Assembly: GCA_030600525.1 (NCBI GenBank)
Contig: JAUVLX010000143.1
Coordinates: forward strand, 1-8,510
Origin: Desulfobulbus sp.
Lineage (GTDB): Bacteria; Desulfobacterota; Desulfobulbia; Desulfobulbales; Desulfobulbaceae
Reading direction: 5' to 3'
Length of the DNA stretch: 8,510 bases
Shown: positions 5,993 through 8,510 of the stretch, one piece after another
How the letters are laid out: the number at the start of each line of letters is the position of its first letter
How positions within the stretch are numbered: position 1 is the first letter of the stretch
Notes under the pieces: generated by a model
Database searches by the model: none
The model's input: only the letters and a program-made list of their open reading frames with translations
Told to the model about the DNA's origin: nothing
Position numbers and translations under genes: made by a program

Positions 5993-6298
5993 TATGGCGG
6001 ACTATCCAGGAGAGCTGTCAACGCAGCCAGTACATATGCACAACCGACCATGACCAGCACTGCCGGAAATCCGAACAGTGGCCATGGCGGAAAGTGTTGC
6101 CGGGTGTGCACCCCCCCGTTCGCTTACCTGCGTGGTTACCATGTACCGACGTTCCTGCTCGAACCCGTCGGAGGATTCGCTCTGACAAAAAGATGTTCCG
6201 ATAACAAACGTCAAGACAACCGCTGTAACAGCCCACAGAACCACAACCATCACTGCTCTGTTCCTTTGCACGGCTGAACGGTCATTTCCGGCAGTCAT
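5992..6298 (-). CDS. Two-TM membrane protein with frame broken at a G7 tract
   Basis: From ATG 6298 the frame encodes a basic N-terminus and a strong transmembrane helix (about residues 15-37). A polar loop to about residue 62 (ending QVSERG) follows. At a run of seven C on the plus strand (6111-6117; G7 in the gene) the coherent text changes frame. Unshifted, the frame gives low-quality sequence and stops at 6002. Skipping one G gives HTRQHFPPWPLFGFPAVLVM and a second clear membrane helix (ending ALTALLDSPP), and stops at 5994-5992, overlapping the next gene's ATG by one base. A six-G tract would thus encode an intact protein of about 100 residues. Cause: mutation, slippage, phase variation or sequencing error. 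AGAGG upstream of the ATG supports the start. Function is unknown. Confidence 0.6.
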
Positions 6299-6375
6299 AC
6301 TCGCCTCTCTTCAGTTCTACGAAAAAAACGTCTGCTCGCCCTGTGCCTTTTTTTTCTGCTGGTCTAAAGATATAG

Positions 6376-6403
6376 ATGACAATGTTCTTAAAGGAATTAT
6401 ACT
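6376..6403 (+). promoter_or_regulatory. Candidate promoter for the gemA-like gene, overlapping an opposite one
   Basis: On the plus strand ATGACA (6376-6381, 5 of 6) and TATACT (6398-6403, 5 of 6) are 16 bp apart, giving a start near 6410 and a leader of about 90 nt. On the minus strand the same bases hold a perfect TATAAT (6401-6396) that could serve the two-TM protein operon; its -35 region is weak. Polymerase on one promoter would block the other. Confidence 0.4.
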
Positions 6404-6501
6404 CTTTTTCAAGGATGGAGTAATAAGGAAAAACCGGTGAGACAAAAAAGTTGACTGCAAGACCCATTGAATTTTCGTGCGTTCGCAGAAAGGACCAGAC
6501 A

Positions 6502-6882
6502 ATGACGCTCGACAGGAAGAAACTAGCCGTTATCCATATCGTCAAGAAGGAACTGGGGCTCTCTGACGACAATTACCGAGACATTCTTGAGCGTGAAGCA
6601 GGCGTGCGCTCGGCAAAGGATCTTGACCAGCAAGGCTTTCATCGCCTGATGTGGTATTTTACCCGCAGCGGCTATTATCGTATCAATCGATACGGGCTCA
6701 CATTCAGACAGAAAGCGTATATCAATCACTTGGCGGAGGAGCTTGGATGGGATGAGCAGCACCTCAATAACTTTCTTGCGAAATACGTTAAGAAACCGGC
6801 TGTAGTGGAACTCAGCAAAAAAGAAGCGAGCAAAGCGATAGAAGCGCTGAAAAACATATACCAACGTACCGCATGTCCCTGA
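6502..6882 (+). CDS. GemA/Mu Gp16-family (DUF1018) regulatory protein
   Basis: This 126-residue protein has the order typical of GemA-like proteins. The N-terminal block is RKKLAVIHIVKKELGLSDD.YRDIL (residues 5-29). Next comes SAKDLDQQGFHRLMWYFTRSG (36-56). A segment (GLTFRQKAYINHLAEELGW) probably represents the second helical part, and the closing helix is SKKEASKAIEALKNI. It is soluble and basic. In phage Mu, GemA is an early protein affecting host gene expression and DNA topology; what a chromosomal copy does is unknown. ATG 6502 follows AGGA at 7 nt, so I prefer it to an in-frame TTG at 6451. No other complete Mu-like gene is visible, so it is a domesticated or relic phage gene. A truncated paralogue lies at 2196-2363. 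Confidence 0.85.
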   Translation: MTLDRKKLAVIHIVKKELGLSDDNYRDILEREAGVRSAKDLDQQGFHRLMWYFTRSGYYRINRYGLTFRQKAYINHLAEELGWDEQHLNNFLAKYVKKPAVVELSKKEASKAIEALKNIYQRTACP

Positions 6883-7030
6883 CCGAAAAGGCGGCGTTGC
6901 TTCGCCACGACTACAACGACATTGAAGGGTGAGCCGTTGCAGCTTGGAGATCAATGTCGGTGAAGAATTACCACCATGTAATTGTGGACAGAACGGATCA
7001 TCAATAATCAATGCAAGAAAGGAGGAGAGC
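6873..7030 (+). pseudogene. Degraded zinc-ribbon-like mini-ORF
   Basis: An ATG at 6873, overlapping the end of the gemA-like gene, starts the text MSLTEKAALLRHDYNDIEG and stops at 6932. In the next frame the text continues from about 6932 with RCSLEINVGEELPPCNCG, open all the way into the CBS gene. Joined, they resemble small zinc-ribbon proteins with a charged helix, then a two-Cys knuckle, then a GEELPPC.CG second knuckle. Here the first knuckle has lost a Cys and the second has one residue between its Cys. A small deletion at about 6930 would explain the frame change. The resemblance is from memory of such proteins and is tentative. Confidence 0.3.
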
Positions 7031-7462
7031 ATGACCACCGGAGCATTTTGTACCAGGGAAGTGGTGATCGCTGACAAAAGCACAGGAATTGTTGAGTTGA
7101 CCCAGCTCATGCGCAAACACCATGTCGGTGATGTAGTTGTCGTTGACAAACAGGGAGAGAAGGTCATACCGGTAGGAGTTATCACCGATCGCGATATTGT
7201 TGTAGAACTCGTAGCGTTGGAAGTAGACCTTGCTTCCGTGACAGCCGGTGAGGTTATGAGTCGTGAGCTGGTAACAGGTAGGGACACGGAGAGTATCTGG
7301 GACTCCCTGCAACGTATGCGCCGTAAAGGTATTCGCCGTATGCCAGTTGTCAATGAAGCGGGAAGCCTTGAAGGCATCCTGACGGTAGACGATATCATTG
7401 AGCTCCTTGCTGATGAGCTGTCCACGCTCGCCGCCATTACAGGAGGCAAACCGGGAGTTTGA
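7031..7462 (+). CDS. Two-CBS-domain regulatory protein
   Basis: The 143-residue soluble protein is a single Bateman module. CBS1 (about residues 5-62) contains LMRKHHVGDVVVVD and ends with GVITDRDIV. CBS2 (about 72-130) contains VMSRELVTG, GIRRMPVVNEAGSLEG and ILTVDDIIELL. The Asp residues of ITDRD and TVDD are those that commonly contact ribose in adenine-nucleotide-binding CBS pairs. The module has no effector domain, so it likely acts by binding another protein when AMP, ATP or a related ligand is present; this is inference from the family. AAAGGAGG ends 5 nt before ATG 7031, a near-perfect ribosome site. The frame is open upstream to 6929 (GTG), but that part is the zinc-ribbon remnant and has no good start. 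Confidence 0.88.
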   Translation: MTTGAFCTREVVIADKSTGIVELTQLMRKHHVGDVVVVDKQGEKVIPVGVITDRDIVVELVALEVDLASVTAGEVMSRELVTGRDTESIWDSLQRMRRKGIRRMPVVNEAGSLEGILTVDDIIELLADELSTLAAITGGKPGV

Positions 7463-7490
7463 GCAAGAGATTTCTTAAGCCTTACGGATT

Positions 7491-7592
7491 TTGAAAAAGG
7501 GGTTCTTGGATAAACTGGGACAGAGATACCCTCAGGATATCTCCGACTTGGAAGAAGCGACTAAAACAGAGGAATCACACACTATTTCATAG
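7491..7592 (+). CDS. Possible small ORF after the CBS gene
   Basis: A frame of 33 codons from TTG 7491 (or TTG 7506, which has GGGG just before it) has a normal-looking charged composition, including DKLGQRYPQDISDLEEA, and stops at 7592. It could be a small protein or a lost extension of a neighbouring gene. A 6-bp hairpin (7523-7528 with 7538-7543) lies inside it. No family is recognised and both starts are weak. Nothing else is seen between 7463 and 7627, including no clear terminator. Confidence 0.2.
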   Translation: MKKGFLDKLGQRYPQDISDLEEATKTEESHTIS

Positions 7593-7627
7593 TCCTTTTA
7601 GTATAGATACAAAATCTGCAGGTGCTG

Positions 7628-8260
7628 TTAATAAAATATCTTATCAATCAGGGATTCCTTCGGCGGTGCCAGCATACTGTTTTCCTGGATTTTAAACTGA
7701 AGATCGAGCATCCGCAGCGTATTTTCGTCCAAATATAAACGATCATCATATGCAGCACGGATGGTACGGTCCTGGGGAGTAACCAGACGAATGGAAAGGT
7801 ACATGACACGATTGGTCATGGTATAAGTTCCCACCACGACGGCCTGCGCATTTTGTTTACCAGCTATTTCGTTTAAGTCTCGCGACAGCATAAACTCGCC
7901 GATATTGGCTTGAACCAGCACATCACCTCGCAGCTTTATTTCCCTAGAAATATATCCTTTTTTCACAAAACCACTGGTAATGGTATTTTGCAGGTTACGC
8001 CCAAAATCAGAAGTCTGGTCAAGCTGTTGGTTATCTACCAGGGTGGTTACAATAACCGGCTGACCAGGCTGACGAGGGATCAACGGAGGTACAGCCTGCT
8101 CAATTAATGTCTGAGCTATCTTGTCCCCCAATTTGACCAGATTAACATCTCCTCCCATTAAAGGTTCAAGCCTGGTTCCGTTAAGGTTGGAACAACCACT
8201 CAACAGGAGACAACAGACAAGTACGCTAGACAGCGATAAGGAAAAACGAACCAAGCCCAT
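7628..8260 (-). CDS. FlgO-family outer-membrane lipoprotein
   Basis: A lipoprotein of 210 residues: an N-terminal hydrophobic segment ends in the lipobox LLSGC, with Cys at 23 from this start. The mature protein matches the FlgO domain. An N-terminal helix (LVKLGDKIAQTLIEQ) is followed by PVIVTTLVDNQQLDQTSDFG, RNLQNTITSGFVKKGY, GEFMLSRDL and AVVVGTYTMTNRVMYLSIRL. In Vibrio, FlgO supports the outer-membrane part of the flagellum, but related domains occur away from flagellar genes, and none are seen here. Two starts compete. ATG 8269 overlaps the upstream stop by 8 nt but has GGGAG only 2 nt away. ATG 8260 lies 1 nt after the upstream stop with GGGAG 11 nt away. I chose 8260. It is the downstream gene of an operon. 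Confidence 0.82.
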   Translation of the reverse strand: MGLVRFSLSLSSVLVCCLLLSGCSNLNGTRLEPLMGGDVNLVKLGDKIAQTLIEQAVPPLIPRQPGQPVIVTTLVDNQQLDQTSDFGRNLQNTITSGFVKKGYISREIKLRGDVLVQANIGEFMLSRDLNEIAGKQNAQAVVVGTYTMTNRVMYLSIRLVTPQDRTIRAAYDDRLYLDENTLRMLDLQFKIQENSMLAPPKESLIDKIFY

Positions 8261-8261
8261 G

Positions 8262-8510
8262 TTAATCATTACTCCCAGAGTAGCGCGAACTCGTCAGCTT
8301 GAGTTCCGGGGCAGGAGAATCCTGCTGATAATGCCAGAAATCAGCATCGTTTATATAATAGATATTGGAACTGCGCATGATATACCGATTGTCATCAACA
8401 ATAGAAGTGGTGATAATGACCTCGTAATGTCCATTGACCACAGTAGTTGCTAGCGCCGCATCAATGGCACCGGCAGTGGCTAGCGCGAGAATTTCCCCTG
8501 GGGCATTTCT
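8262..8510 (-). CDS. 3' end of an unrecognised gene upstream of the FlgO-like gene
   Basis: A frame with no stop enters from the window's right edge and ends with TAA at 8264-8262, giving the last 82 residues of a protein. It starts with an Ala-rich helical segment (EILALATAGAIDAALATTVV). Strands follow (HYEVIITTSIVDDNRYIMRS and NIYYINDADFW), then a polar tail ending SGSND. The family is not recognised. Its stop lies 1 nt before the chosen ATG of the FlgO-like gene (or overlaps the alternative ATG), so the two are probably translated together. The neighbour suggests an envelope role, but no signal peptide can be checked because the N-terminus is outside the window. Confidence 0.75.
   Translation of the reverse strand, partial: RNAPGEILALATAGAIDAALATTVVNGHYEVIITTSIVDDNRYIMRSSNIYYINDADFWHYQQDSPAPELKLTSSRYSGSND

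Noticed and set aside
6018..6236. 72-residue minus-strand frame within the two-TM gene
   Set aside because: It is the third frame: it has neither membrane helix and reads as low-quality Cys/Arg/Trp-rich text.
6523..7449. 308-residue minus-strand open frame opposite the GemA-like and CBS genes
   Set aside because: It is Ser/Thr/Arg-rich, as expected of the antisense of these genes, has no ribosome site of note, and both opposing genes have clear family matches.
7523..7543. Hairpin after the CBS gene as its terminator
   Set aside because: Only 6 bp in the outer stem, no T-tract after it, and it lies inside a possible small ORF.
8121..8453. 110-residue plus-strand frame opposite the FlgO-like gene and its partner
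   Set aside because: The minus strand carries a recognised lipoprotein and an open coupled frame; this one has no family features.
1..8510. CRISPR array, tRNA or rRNA genes
   Set aside because: No regularly spaced repeats, no tRNA T-loop or CCA pattern and no rRNA-like sequence were found by eye.

Overview
The window looks like accessory, low-to-moderate GC chromosome of a Gram-negative bacterium, most likely a Desulfobacterota (deltaproteobacterial) lineage. The basis is a PAS sensor with the Cys-rich tail common in that group, a DUF2459 lipoprotein, a FlgO-type lipoprotein and standalone GemA-like genes. The taxon is an inference. No rRNA, tRNA, CRISPR array or intact transposase gene is visible.

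Layout. Positions 1-368 hold no convincing gene; a symmetric palindrome fills about 5-97. A 120-residue orphan of unknown function follows (369-731, +). A tandem-ACT-domain protein lies on the minus strand (945-1358) with a consensus sigma70 promoter at 1416-1445. A long hairpin (875-941) starts just past its stop. Positions 1500-2524 (+) look eroded: a 41-residue Lys/Ala-rich ORF, a hairpin, reading-frame fragments, a 100-residue coiled-coil protein and a truncated GemA/Mu Gp16-like gene. An overlapping pair then encodes a one-TM coiled-coil membrane protein (2525-3247) and an exported protein (3225-3941), neither recognised. A PAS-domain protein with a Cys4 tail follows (4157-4858), with a possible promoter and operator palindrome before it.

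A minus-strand cluster runs from about 6298 to 5072. It comprises a small two-TM protein whose frame is broken at a G7 tract, a small membrane protein coupled to it by a TAATG overlap, and a DUF2459 lipoprotein. Candidate promoters for this cluster and for the plus-strand intact GemA-like gene (6502-6882) overlap at 6376-6403. A degraded zinc-ribbon-like ORF (6873-7030) leads into a two-CBS-domain protein (7031-7462). The right end carries a FlgO-family lipoprotein (minus, 7628-8260) just downstream of a gene that runs off the window (8262-8510).

How the genes fit together. Most are short regulatory or envelope proteins in small units, not one pathway. The clearest theme is erosion of phage-derived material: two GemA-like genes in the same orientation, one truncated, with frame-broken ORFs beside each. 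I see no complete undescribed system. The best leads are the GemA pair with its decayed surroundings, the G7 frameshift in a coupled operon, the 93-nt palindrome, and the membrane/exported pair at 2525-3941.
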